Origin: Ctena decussata
Taxonomy: Eukaryota; Mollusca; Bivalvia; Lucinida; Lucinidae
Length of the DNA stretch: 64,000 bases
NCBI GenBank assembly: GCA_963989385.1
Contig: OZ022498.1
Span: forward strand, 105,261,298-105,325,297
Reading direction: 5' to 3'
Shown: positions 1-8,864 of the stretch, one piece after another
How the letters are laid out: each line of letters begins with the position of its first letter
How positions within the stretch are numbered: position 1 is the stretch's first letter
The notes under the pieces: model-generated
What the model was told of the DNA's origin: nothing
Seen by the model: only the letters and a program-made list of their open reading frames with translations
Databases searched by the model: none
Program-made: the position numbers and the translations under genes

Positions 1-60
1 ACCCCAGGGGCATGACTGGTAGGATTTATGTAGAAGACCACTAAACACTGCGACATGAAA
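1..60. repeat. fragment of 165-bp core repeat
   Basis: The first ~60 bases (CCCAGGGGCATG, then GGATTTATGTAGAAGACC and ACTAAACACTG) match the unit of the tandem array at 15.7-16.9 kb. It is probably the edge of another copy of that element running in from outside the window. Confidence 0.7.
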
Positions 61-829
61 ATCCTTAATATAATCAGTTTCAAACATATTTCAGGTGGAT
101 GAAATGTATAAATGTAGTATTTGGTATCTCTGTAAGAAAAGTTTAAGCCAAATAAGTCAGTAAACATAAGCAAGTTTGGCACTTACTCAAGAAAAATATT
201 TTATCACGTGACAGGAACTTCTAAAATGGCTGCCTCTTTCCTTCCTTTGACTGTATGTTCCTTCTATGTAGAAGCAGCTCTTGCAATAGCAAGAGCTAAA
301 AGTAAAGTCTTTAAAACATACATGTAGACAAAATGTTAAACTTCAAACTTAACTTCAACTGGACAAAAGTCTGTATATATATGGGTGTTAGCCATTGTGG
401 GGAAACCACTTTCCCCAAACTCTGTGTTTTTGTCCTAACTGTACTTTTCTAACGTTTATTTTGTAAAAAAAACAGTTCCTGGATAGACATTCTATCTCAT
501 CCTCTTAATCCCAAACTGCAAGTAGATTGTTCACCATCGTTTCAGCACATACTAAAGTTTTTAAAAACAACCAGTCTTTAAAGTAACTACACCATCATGC
601 ATGTCTGTAAGCTGTTTTTCTAAGAACAATGTTTTTCAAGGCTCGTACAGTAGATACACTGATATCAAGGACTGCTGGACAATGAGCCAGCATTTGCAAC
701 AGGTCCTCATCCTTCAAGCGACAGTGTTGACACACAGGGTCCATCCATCATTCCCCCACTAAATGACCCTGTGCTTCTGCAGCTGGTAGGTCTTGGTCAA
801 AATTATGTTTTTTTATTATCCCTTTTCAC

Positions 830-1440
830 TTGTCTGTTATTGAGAAAAGTAAAAAGTATGCAAAGACCAGGAACTGAAACAATCAAAATCCAAATCCAGC
901 CCTCAAACCATAGTTGGAAACAACTAAGATTACAAATAATCAAGATACAGAGAACATATGGTCAACCGAGTGAGCAGCTTGTTCCCAAAATGTGGCCACT
1001 CAGCAACCCAAACCGAACCAAAAATAATAAGAACATACATAAGGTAAAACATCACAGAAACTCTGACACCAAAAACAGGCAACAGAGAACCACAACAGAA
1101 CTACCGCCTTGGAACGGTCAGTAATGAATTACTGGGGGGCTTAAATCGATTTTACAGGCCCAACCTCACCCTCAGTTACTGAAGTGGTACAAAACATTTA
1201 GTTGGTTGTTCGTCCAAACTATGCCAAACAAGGCGAGGCATACCGATCCGCAGATTATATACAGAAAGATACTTCAAAGTTTTCTTGGTTTTAATTTCAC
1301 AAATTGCTTCCTCAGAAAAGTATTTATGGCTTTAACATATAATTGTGCTTCCAGTGACGTTTACTATAGTTACTACAGACAATTGCCTCTGTATAAAAAA
1401 GATATCTTTAATTCTACTGGTTACTATACATAAAAAGTAG
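830..1440. repeat. dispersed repeat family A, copy 1
   Basis: The stretch around 1,085-1,215 (key words TTGGAACGGTCAG, GGGGGCTTAAA, CAAAACATTTAGTTGG) aligns with 35,890-36,010 in the same orientation, and the part near 960-1,010 (CAACCGAGTGAGCAGC, GGCCACTCAGCAACCC) aligns with 25,620-25,675. Weaker relatives of the GGAACGGT core are at 42.53 kb and 51.48 kb. The short ORFs here have no recognisable domain and look like chance reading of a repeat. The family and the true ends are unknown. Confidence 0.6.
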
Positions 1441-1616
1441 CATTATTTTCAAGTTATCATGATTCTATTAAATGACTGAGATACCAAAGTAACAAAACCA
1501 TATCAAATATGATTAAACAATTAAACCACTTACTTTATTAATCCTAATAAATGCCGGTAGCAGTAAGCTAACTGCTGGCTTGCTGATATAGAGGTCTTGG
1601 TAGAGACCTGCTGGAG

Positions 1617-1712
1617 ACAGAAACCTTTCCCACCATAAATAGGGTTTCACTGCACACATTATCGAGGCAGAAACCTTTCTCACCGTAAAAGGGTTTCACT
1701 GCACACATTATC
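1617..1712. repeat. 46-bp direct tandem duplication
   Basis: Two near-identical copies (1,617-1,664 and 1,667-1,712) of a segment starting CAGAAACCTTTC and ending CACACATTATC lie head to tail. The 84-codon minus-strand ORF across them has no recognisable domain. Confidence 0.8.
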
Positions 1713-2090
1713 ATCGCCCATTCCAGATATGACTTACAACTGTTAAAAATAGCCATCAGAAGAGATGGCAAATCCCCCGACCGAAGACCCCCATGGGCCT
1801 TGATAAAAAGGGTGCACTTCAAAACACATATTAGTAATATATTGTCGTTCTTTTATGCTACTGATTGACATTAACTTTTAACAGATGCATGATTATCTAA
1901 CACTCAGACTAAAACAGTATGCTTGACTGCTAAAACGAGGTAATATCTCAAACAGCCACCATATACATAAATGTATAGTATACGATACATTAAACTTTCA
2001 AAATGTGTGAATAACTTCTTAAGTACAAGCCCTACAAACCTAATTTTGAGCTCTCTAGTAAGTGAATTTGGACAAAGAATCCTAATCTGG

Positions 2091-2141
2091 AAAAAAAAAT
2101 TTTTTTTTTTTGGTGGGGGGGGGGGGGGGGGGGGGGGGGGG
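2091..2141. repeat. A/T run followed by long G run
   Basis: Nine A, about twelve T, then GGTG and roughly 27 consecutive G. Such a G run can form G-quadruplexes and is also a frequent site of assembly length error. A similar T-run/G-run pair occurs at 48,382-48,420. Confidence 0.9.
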
Positions 2142-2234
2142 TTGCGGGAGGGGGAACGGGAATGTGGAGGGGCCAGAGAGAGTTAGGAACACTGATAAGA
2201 TATCACAGCATCATCATTAATATTCTAGAAGGTA

Positions 2235-3342
2235 CACGGTGATTCAAATTCTGGAGCTGGCCAGGGTTATACAGATATGGAGCAGCGACTCAAACAGCAG
2301 CTCAAACTACCAAAGGGAAATAACTCACAAAGTATAAAAGCATGAGTTATCATTCATATATGAGACAAATTGTCATGACCTGTTCTGCATATCTGTGAAG
2401 TATCATGAAAATATTTCAAAAGGTATTCAAGCTATGAAGCAGACACCTAAAATCATCAAAGGGAAATAACTCCAAAAGTAAGAAAGCAAGAGTTGTCATT
2501 CTTGTTCGCGACACATCATCATGACCTGTTCTACATATCTGTGAAGTATCATGAAAATATTCCAGAAGGTATTCAAGTTATAGAGCGGACACAAAGTCAC
2601 ACCTAAAACCATCAAGGGGAAATAACTCAAAAAGTAAGAAAGCAGGAGTTGTCATTCTTGTTCAAGACACATCATCATGACCTGCTCTACATATCTGTGA
2701 AGTAACATGAAAATATTCCAAAAGGTATTCAAGTTATAGAGCGGACACGAAATCATACATAAAATGATCAAGAGGGAAATAACTCCAAAAGTAAGAAAGC
2801 AAGAGTTGTCATTCTTGTTCGCGACACATCATCATGACCTGTTCTACATATCTGTGAAGTATCATGAGAATATTCCAAAAGGTATTCAAGTTATAGAGCG
2901 GACACGAATCTGCCAAAAAACAACAACTAAAATTATCAAGGGGAAATAACTCTAAAAGTAAGAAAGCAAGAGTTGTCATTCTTGTTCGCGACACATCGTC
3001 ATGACCTGTTCTACATAACTGTGAAGTATCATGAAAATATTCCAAAGGGTATTCAAGATACAGAGCGGACACGAATCTGCCAAAAAATCACCAAAGGGGA
3101 GATAATTCAAAAAGTACAATAGCAAGAGTTACCATTCTTGTTCACGACACATCGTCATGACCTGTTCTACATAACTGTGAAGTATCATGAAAATATTCCA
3201 AAGGGTATTCAAGATATAGAGCGGACAAGAAAGTGTTTACGGACGGACGGACGGACGGACGGACGGACAGACGGACGGACGGACGGACGGACGGACGCCA
3301 GGCTCATCGCTATATCCCCCGAACCTTTCGGTCGGGGGATAA
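2235..3342 (+). mobile_element. HINE/pearl-like element with core repeats
   Basis: Six head-to-tail units of about 146-167 bp, recognised by GGGAAATAACTC-type words near 2,317, 2,463, 2,619, 2,776, 2,943 and 3,099, each also carrying CATCATGACCTGTTCTAC and GTGAAGTATCATG. The array is followed by a (GGAC)n microsatellite and by a GC hairpin (TATCCCCCGAA ... TCGGGGGATA) at 3,312-3,340. Core repeats plus ACGG microsatellite plus terminal hairpin is the known layout of bivalve pearl/CvA elements, since related to Helentrons. There is no coding capacity, and the left edge is uncertain. Confidence 0.75.
3238..3297. repeat. (ACGG)n tetranucleotide microsatellite
   Basis: About fifteen GGAC units with one GACAG interruption, placed between the core repeats and the terminal hairpin of the HINE-like element. 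Short ORFs of repeating DGRT/TDGR residues here are reading artefacts. Confidence 0.95.
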
Positions 3343-3345
3343 AAA

Positions 3346-5065
3346 GGACATAAAATCTAAAATCCTCCATCCACTCATACTAATAAATGCCTCTGCTCTA
3401 ATAAATACCCCCTGCCTCTTTTCCGAAAAAAAAATTATACTGATTTTCCAAAACTACAAGCGTAAAGCCTTCAGGACAAGATCTTTTATACAGCTATTTG
3501 AGTGATAACAAAGTGCAGCTATTAGTCCTAATTATTTCTAATTTTCAAATCACCCAAGATCTATGTGCATACCTCCATGTTTTCCATCAGTTTTACAAAG
3601 GAGAACAAGTTTCATGAATTTCTTTCCCAATGGAGTCTAATCTTTAAAGAAACAATTTGTTCCTCCATTGAAGAGATTACCTAATTGGGATATTAAGAAC
3701 GGAGGCAAAAATTCAAAAGCTTTAATATGGTATCCTTGGGTCCAACTGATTGCCAGCAGTACTTTCGCTGAACATAGAACAAGGTACTGTTAAAGAATAA
3801 TGACATTAAATATACTGATTCAAACAGGTTAGAAAGAAATAACAGAAATCCAAAAAGGTATAAAACACTGAATAGTAAAGAAGTATGGTGGCAACCCCAA
3901 TAATGCACAAACCACCTGATTGTTGTATTTTTTTCTACCAGCTTCTTCAGTTCTAACATTATAATAGTCTATCAAACAAGGCAGTTAAATGTGTTAAAAT
4001 GACATGATCATTAGCAATTATTAACTTTTTTGTGCTAATGAGGTATATGAATTGAGATATGTAATATCTATTGGCATGAAATATTTTATTGAGAAGTATC
4101 GCTGCAAGCTTTTCACCATAGTTTCATCATTGCAAATGACCATGATTAGCTAGCTTAAAATTAATAAATCGCCCAGGAGTTTCACATAAAAAGGTTTTGA
4201 AAAACTATTGGGGACATGTCATTTTACTTGGCAACTAAAATGACCTACTTTTGATCTTATTAGCTTGAATGCAATGGTAGAAATACAATGTATAAGCCAG
4301 GGATCCCATTCATGGTCTTGCCTTTGTATATACTGCATTACTGAACGGGAAACCAGAAAAAGAAATTGCATTTTGGTGAGCAATTTGACATTTTTCAAAA
4401 GTTTATTCTCTGTACTTTATGTCATTTTCTGATGTAACATATGCACGTCAACCCACATTTTGTCACCATCCGTAAAATGTTGAGCCGCTTTTCATAATGA
4501 TTTGCGTTTAGGCAATTTTACCACTGGTAGGACTATGGAGACTTTAAAATCTGCACACGAAATAATTCAAAGGATGAGAATGAAAAGTGGCTATGTGCTT
4601 ATATATTTTACATGCATATAGCCTCTTTTCATTCTCAACCCTCGAAATCTCATACTAAAAAAAATGATTCTCACTAAGATAAGAATTTTTTTACAATATA
4701 AAAACTGTGCAGAATTTATAACAATGGAATACATGTAACAATATCAAAGTACAAAAAGCTGATAATCAACATACAAAATGATGAGCTTTCCATATACACT
4801 GGTTAAAAACTGGAATAAATAGAGAGAAGATACTTGAAGAATATATGAAGAAGCTGCTAGAACTAAAGTCTGAGGTGTTTCATGAACAAGCTAATCAAAA
4901 GATTGTCTTCTCTATGCTCTTTTGATTGTAAACATTCAGCTAGTCAAAGAAGCTAATTTGCCTTTTTACAGGCATCTACTTTGACCAGTCCCTGCACAAG
5001 AAAACAGCAAAAGATTTGGTTAGACTGCGATAAATCGCAGCATCACCATTCCTTTTGCTGTTTGC
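3346..5065. other. no gene seen
   Basis: AT-rich DNA without an ORF that shows a recognisable domain and without an obvious repeat relative inside the window. The 88-codon minus-strand ORF at 3,693-3,959 has no recognisable features beyond a hydrophobic stretch. Confidence 0.5.
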
Positions 5066-5069
5066 ATGA

Positions 5070-5620
5070 GCATTAATAAGCCTTTTTCATGAAACAGTTA
5101 TTATAATTTTGTCACTATGCGGGGTTGAATATTAAGATAAAGCCATCTGTATTTCCAAAGTACCATATATAAATTTGTAGTCAGACCAGTATATTTCAAC
5201 AACATCAAACAATGTATTAGAATTTTAAAAGTATCAGGTCCAATACTGATCAATAATCAGTGAGCTATTAATGCTGGGCTTATATTTTCACTGACTTGTT
5301 CTGAAAATACATAGATATGGCAGGTGTATTATAATCGGAAGGTGGTGCTTACTACTCATGAGCATCTCAGGCCTCTGTTTTGGGGTCCATGTCTGTGTAC
5401 CTAAAATATTTAAGAATTGTCAATATTTATGTGATTTATGAACTCTGACTTATGATTTGGGTAGCTTGAGTACTTTAACTTGTAGACCACTGAATGTTCT
5501 GATGACAATTCAACAGCATTTCTATAAAATCAATTAAGGATGGCTGGATATCTATTAACTGAATATGTTATTCAGATAATATAAAACTTTACACTTGGAT
5601 CCACAACTGTCTAATGCAAT
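5070..5620 (-). pseudogene. degenerate second copy of Helentron endonuclease end
   Basis: Bases 5,070-5,280 align with 5,620-5,830, and 5,485-5,615 align with 5,815-5,945, which encode the C-terminal half of the EEP domain of the adjacent Helentron. Shared words include GTCAGACCAGTAT versus GATCAGACCAGTAT, and TGATGACAATTCAACA versus TGATGACAATTAAATA. The copy is full of substitutions and gaps and carries no open frame. About 200 bp of unrelated repeat (5,286-5,482) is inserted in it. It is best explained as an old tandem duplication of the element's 3' end, or an older Helentron end beside the younger one. Confidence 0.8.
5286..5482 (-). repeat. dispersed repeat family C, copy 1
   Basis: The reverse complement of this segment aligns over ~190 bp with 58,645-58,815. 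Shared words include TACCCAAATCATAA, ATGGACCCCAAAACAGAGG, TATTATAATACAC versus TATTACAATACAC, and GCCATATC. It sits inside the degenerate endonuclease copy, so it arrived after that copy formed. There is no coding capacity and no class is assigned. Confidence 0.8.
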
Positions 5621-5692
5621 GTTATAAGCATTTTCATGAAACTATTTAATGCAGTTTTGAGTAGCTGGGGTTGGATATTTATATAATGGCAT

Positions 5693-6301
5693 CTATAAGT
5701 CTAAAGCACAATATATAAGTTTGTGATCAGACCAGTATGTTTCGATAACGTCACAAAATGCACTAGAATTTGAAAATACCAGATCTAATACAGATCCACA
5801 ATCAGTTGTAGGCTGTTGAATGTTTTGATGACAATTAAATAATGTTTCCACAAAATCAACAAAAGATGTCTTGGCATCATTCACCTGTACATTAAAATCA
5901 CCCAATATAACTAATTTTGCACTTGGATCTACAACTGGCATCAGATTACTGCGCATTTCCCTTTTCAAATCAGTCTGTGAGCTTTTTGGGTACTTGTAAA
6001 GTATTGCAACTTGTACACATCCCTTATTACTGCTATGCAAGGTAGTCAAAATAAATTCACATGATGAAGAATGATGTTTCACCACCTTCTGCATTTCAAA
6101 ATACTCTTTTACATACAAAGCAAGTCCATGATGTGGCCTATTTACTGATTTGTTGCCTGTTTCATCCAGTCTAACAAGTCTGAATCTATTAAGAGCAAAA
6201 TCAACATTTTCATCTCTTTCACACAGTCTAGATTCAGCAAAACCTATGACATCTGCAGCCAACACATTCGGTTCGAACTGTATATCCTTGAAATGTTCAT
6301 G
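5693..6301 (-). CDS. APE-like endonuclease (EEP) domain of Helentron
   Basis: C-terminal domain of the Helentron polyprotein, a member of the endonuclease/exonuclease/phosphatase superfamily; in Helentrons its exact role is unsettled, probably extra target nicking. Visible motifs: the start signature NNVRS lies just upstream of a TAA at 6,302-6,304, in the same frame; the metal-binding Glu is in GFAESRL; GDFNVQVND supplies the catalytic Asp/Asn; SVLDLVFSN precedes the final SDHK with the Asp-His pair. The frame is open from the TAA to the stop at 5,693. The first ATG-like start would cut into the domain, so I read it as the continuation of the helicase frame rather than a separate gene. All catalytic residues checked are present. 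Confidence 0.9.
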   Translation of the reverse strand, partial: HEHFKDIQFEPNVLAADVIGFAESRLCERDENVDFALNRFRLVRLDETGNKSVNRPHHGLALYVKEYFEMQKVVKHHSSSCEFILTTLHSSNKGCVQVAILYKYPKSSQTDLKREMRSNLMPVVDPSAKLVILGDFNVQVNDAKTSFVDFVETLFNCHQNIQQPTTDCGSVLDLVFSNSSAFCDVIETYWSDHKLIYCALDL

Positions 6302-6802
6302 TTAGGATCTTACATTATTAAATGCCAACTTGATTTTGCATGGATCAATTTTATACAAAGGAGTATAGCTAAGTTCAAGAGCTCCTTCTGCTCGTAGCCG
6401 CTGCATCTCCACTGTCACTCTTTCATCTAAAGCCATAGCAGCTTCATTCAGATTCAGAATATGCAAATTTTCTATTTTTCTTACTCTGCTAAAAGCAACG
6501 TAGTGGATATGTGGTACTTTTCTTATCACTTTCTGAGACAAGTCAACTACAACCTCATCTACTGTGGCTCCTTGGGCTTTATGGACTGTTTTTGCAGCTG
6601 CTGGTCTCAAAGGGAATTGTATTCTCTGAAGCATTTTGTACCTGTGAATAAAAGTTCGTTCTACATCAAACACTGGAGTCCACTCTCTTTGAATATTTGA
6701 ATTGTAAAAGCCCCTTTGAATATATTTCTCTCTTGTTGATCTGCCAATTCTAGGATCTTCGAATAAAATCCATATAATGCTTGGACGGTTAGTTCCTTCC
6801 AT
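6302..6802 (-). CDS. PIF1-type helicase C-terminal part, Helentron
   Basis: Second half of the helicase, in frame with the larger piece upstream and separated from it only by TAA-AAA-ATG at 6,800-6,808. It carries KTVHKAQGAT (residues 71-80 of this piece) and VDEVVVDL, the motif V region of PIF1/RecD-like superfamily 1B helicases, and YVAFSRV (101-107), the motif VI arginine region. The last residues, FNNVRS, are the beginning of the EEP fold, which shows that helicase and endonuclease were one polypeptide. The internal Met after the TAA is probably not a natural start. Confidence 0.93.
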   Translation of the reverse strand: MEGTNRPSIIWILFEDPRIGRSTREKYIQRGFYNSNIQREWTPVFDVERTFIHRYKMLQRIQFPLRPAAAKTVHKAQGATVDEVVVDLSQKVIRKVPHIHYVAFSRVRKIENLHILNLNEAAMALDERVTVEMQRLRAEGALELSYTPLYKIDPCKIKLAFNNVRS

Positions 6803-6805
6803 TTT

Positions 6806-8485
6806 TTATTCAATATATTTCACTCTACCTGAAGATCCATTTGTCAAACCATCTTCTACATTGACATTTACTGTCATTACATATATCATCCCAACTGCTA
6901 TCGTCAAGAACTTCTCCAAATTGGCTGTTTTTGAATAATCCTTTGGAAGTGAGCTAATAAGCTCCTGGCACTTTTTTGCTGAAATATTTGCTGAAACAAC
7001 AGTGTCAAAGCACGGTATAACAACCTTTTCCTCTGTCATATTGTTCAAAACATCCTCATTATGTTTATCTACAAAACTGTTTTCAGCAAACAAATGCAAA
7101 GCATCTCTTGGATAGTTACCCAAATGATGATCAACAGTATGTTTCTGCAATGTGTTTTTGTCATCTTCAGTCAGTTCATTCAGCCGAAGTCGATTCAATA
7201 AATGTGCAAACTCAAGATCATCTTTCTGCCTCATGACGTCAACTAATTCATACAATTTGAAATAATCCTTCCATAAAGTTGGTGCAAGTGCAGATGCATC
7301 TTTGTCAAGATCTAAAAATACCCATTTGTCACCTACTGGCTTTAGCTGGTACAAATCACCAACTGCTATAACGCTTAAACCACCAAAAGTTGCTCTTGTT
7401 CCTGTCAGCTGCTGAAGTCGTTGGTCTATAAAGCTCAAGGTCTTTGTCCCTACCATAGATATTTCATCAACAATGACAACCTTAAGATGTCTATATTTTA
7501 TCCTGAATGTATTCAGTTCATCGGCCGACAATATCTGATGCCCTTGGTATATCTTTTTGCGGAAAGCAGATGCAATGGTCTGACCATTTATATTGTATGC
7601 AGCTAACCCCATGTAAGCACAGAGAAGAATTCTTATATCATCAGGGTTTTCTCCTTCTCTCAAATTCAACATTCTGTACAGACTTTGATAAAGTGCTCTT
7701 ATGACTACAGATTTGCCAACACCTGCACCACCGGACAGGAAAGCATAAAGTGGTTCTTCTCTGCATTTTATCCAATGGATTACATGATTGAGGAATTCAC
7801 GTTGTCTTAAATTCAAACTTCTCAGTAGACTTAAGTATTCCTCATCTGGTAACATGACTCCACTTGCTTCAACGGTAGGAACAGAACATGTGGACTGTAG
7901 CTCTATACCAATATCATAATGCCTATGTTCTATTACTCTGTCTGGATTAAAATATACAAAGTTTTCAGCTTCTTTTTCGCCTTCCTCTTGTGCATCTCTA
8001 TTTTCTTGTTCTGCATTAGGAGCAAGTTCATCATAATCAGCTTCTTCCGCTTCCATCATCTGTCTAGCAAGCTCAAGTTCTTCAGTGTGATGTTCATACT
8101 CATTACGTTTATGTTCAAGAGACGCTTTAATGGAATGGTAATGAGCTGCATAAGTTTCAAAAGTACTTATTAAGTCTTTTTGTTCATTTCGCCATGGCAT
8201 AAAAAGCATAAGCTGTTCTCTATAATAATTTTCTGGGTCCTTCTTCAGATTGTATCTAACATAGCGTATTACTCTAGGTACTTTCCGATACCTATATTTG
8301 GTTCCATTCTTTGCTACATGCAAAAGACCTGATAGTGACTTTTCATTTTCAAAGCTTTCTTCATCTAAACTATCTTCTGTTTCATCGCTAGATGCACCAT
8401 CACTAATACTGTCATCATTTTTTTTCTTCCAGTTTGTCAGGCAACTGATTTCCTTTTGGATAAATAACATCAACTTTGGAGACAT
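6806..8485 (-). CDS. PIF1-type DNA helicase, main part, Helentron
   Basis: ATP-dependent DNA helicase domain that unwinds the strand nicked by Rep. Motifs in order: the entry signature LNLRQREFLNHVIHW (225-239), Walker A SGGAGVGKS (251-259), motif II VVIVDEISMVG with DEISM (340-344), motif III GDLYQLKPV (376-384), and LVDVMRQ (414-420). Upstream is an acidic, Glu-rich linker (100-175), probably coiled coil. The protein stops at GRVKYIE before the C-terminal motifs, which follow in the same frame after one TAA. The listed Met start lies in a region also read in another frame (8,415-8,864), and the real junction is the A8 run at ~8,415-8,425, so the first ~20 residues are probably not native. 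Confidence 0.95.
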   Translation of the reverse strand: MSPKLMLFIQKEISCLTNWKKKNDDSISDGASSDETEDSLDEESFENEKSLSGLLHVAKNGTKYRYRKVPRVIRYVRYNLKKDPENYYREQLMLFMPWRNEQKDLISTFETYAAHYHSIKASLEHKRNEYEHHTEELELARQMMEAEEADYDELAPNAEQENRDAQEEGEKEAENFVYFNPDRVIEHRHYDIGIELQSTCSVPTVEASGVMLPDEEYLSLLRSLNLRQREFLNHVIHWIKCREEPLYAFLSGGAGVGKSVVIRALYQSLYRMLNLREGENPDDIRILLCAYMGLAAYNINGQTIASAFRKKIYQGHQILSADELNTFRIKYRHLKVVIVDEISMVGTKTLSFIDQRLQQLTGTRATFGGLSVIAVGDLYQLKPVGDKWVFLDLDKDASALAPTLWKDYFKLYELVDVMRQKDDLEFAHLLNRLRLNELTEDDKNTLQKHTVDHHLGNYPRDALHLFAENSFVDKHNEDVLNNMTEEKVVIPCFDTVVSANISAKKCQELISSLPKDYSKTANLEKFLTIAVGMIYVMTVNVNVEDGLTNGSSGRVKYIE

Positions 8486-8864
8486 AATCAGCTAAGCAAA
8501 ATTTTTGAAGTTGCCTTGGTCTTTTAGAATACCTTTGAATGATATTATCTGATTCTATATTGGTAGATTGAGAAGGCATTTCATCAAGGACAGATTTAGC
8601 TTTCAGGAGAAACACACGCTCTTCGGGAATACAAGTATTGATGTAAACAACATCTCTTGTACATTTTGTTAAAGGGATCTGCAGAGAAAGATAAACTGCT
8701 TCTTGAGCACTAACTTCAACACAGTTTGAAAAGACATTTCCTATATGTCTAACCTGTTTCTTTAAATCAAAGTTTCCTTTACGTGCTTCTTGTACAGCTG
8801 CTTCAAGCTGTGCACTCATACCTCTTTGAGTTTGCTTATATACCCAACAACATAAGATGCACAA
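8415..8864 (-). CDS. Rep-helicase linker segment, Helentron
   Basis: Middle piece of the same polyprotein in a third reading frame. From about residue 13 it reads QRGMSAQLEAAVQEA, which in Helitrons follows the catalytic YISK directly, and then the conserved block VSAQEAVYLSLQIPL and FLLKAKSVLDE. The first ~12 residues (MCILCCWV...) are out-of-frame readings of the Y2 motif. The last residues, LEEKK, run into a stop created by one extra A in an A8 run at ~8,415-8,425; with one A fewer the frame joins the helicase piece. There is no separate function; it is part of the Helitron_like Rep-Hel connector. Confidence 0.88.
   Translation of the reverse strand: MCILCCWVYKQTQRGMSAQLEAAVQEARKGNFDLKKQVRHIGNVFSNCVEVSAQEAVYLSLQIPLTKCTRDVVYINTCIPEERVFLLKAKSVLDEMPSQSTNIESDNIIQRYSKRPRQLQKFCLADYVSKVDVIYPKGNQLPDKLEEKK

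Noticed and set aside
771..1124. 117-codon plus-strand ORF
   Set aside because: Lies in dispersed repeat A; Asn/Gln/Lys-rich with no domain, and the homologous stretch at 35.8 kb is not open in the same way.
2300..3240. CRISPR-like direct repeats
   Set aside because: Repeats are ~150 bp, contiguous, diverged and in an animal-type genome; no spacers or cas genes.
3138..3505. ORFs with DGRT/TDGR repeats
   Set aside because: Translation of the (ACGG)n microsatellite and HINE tail in several frames.
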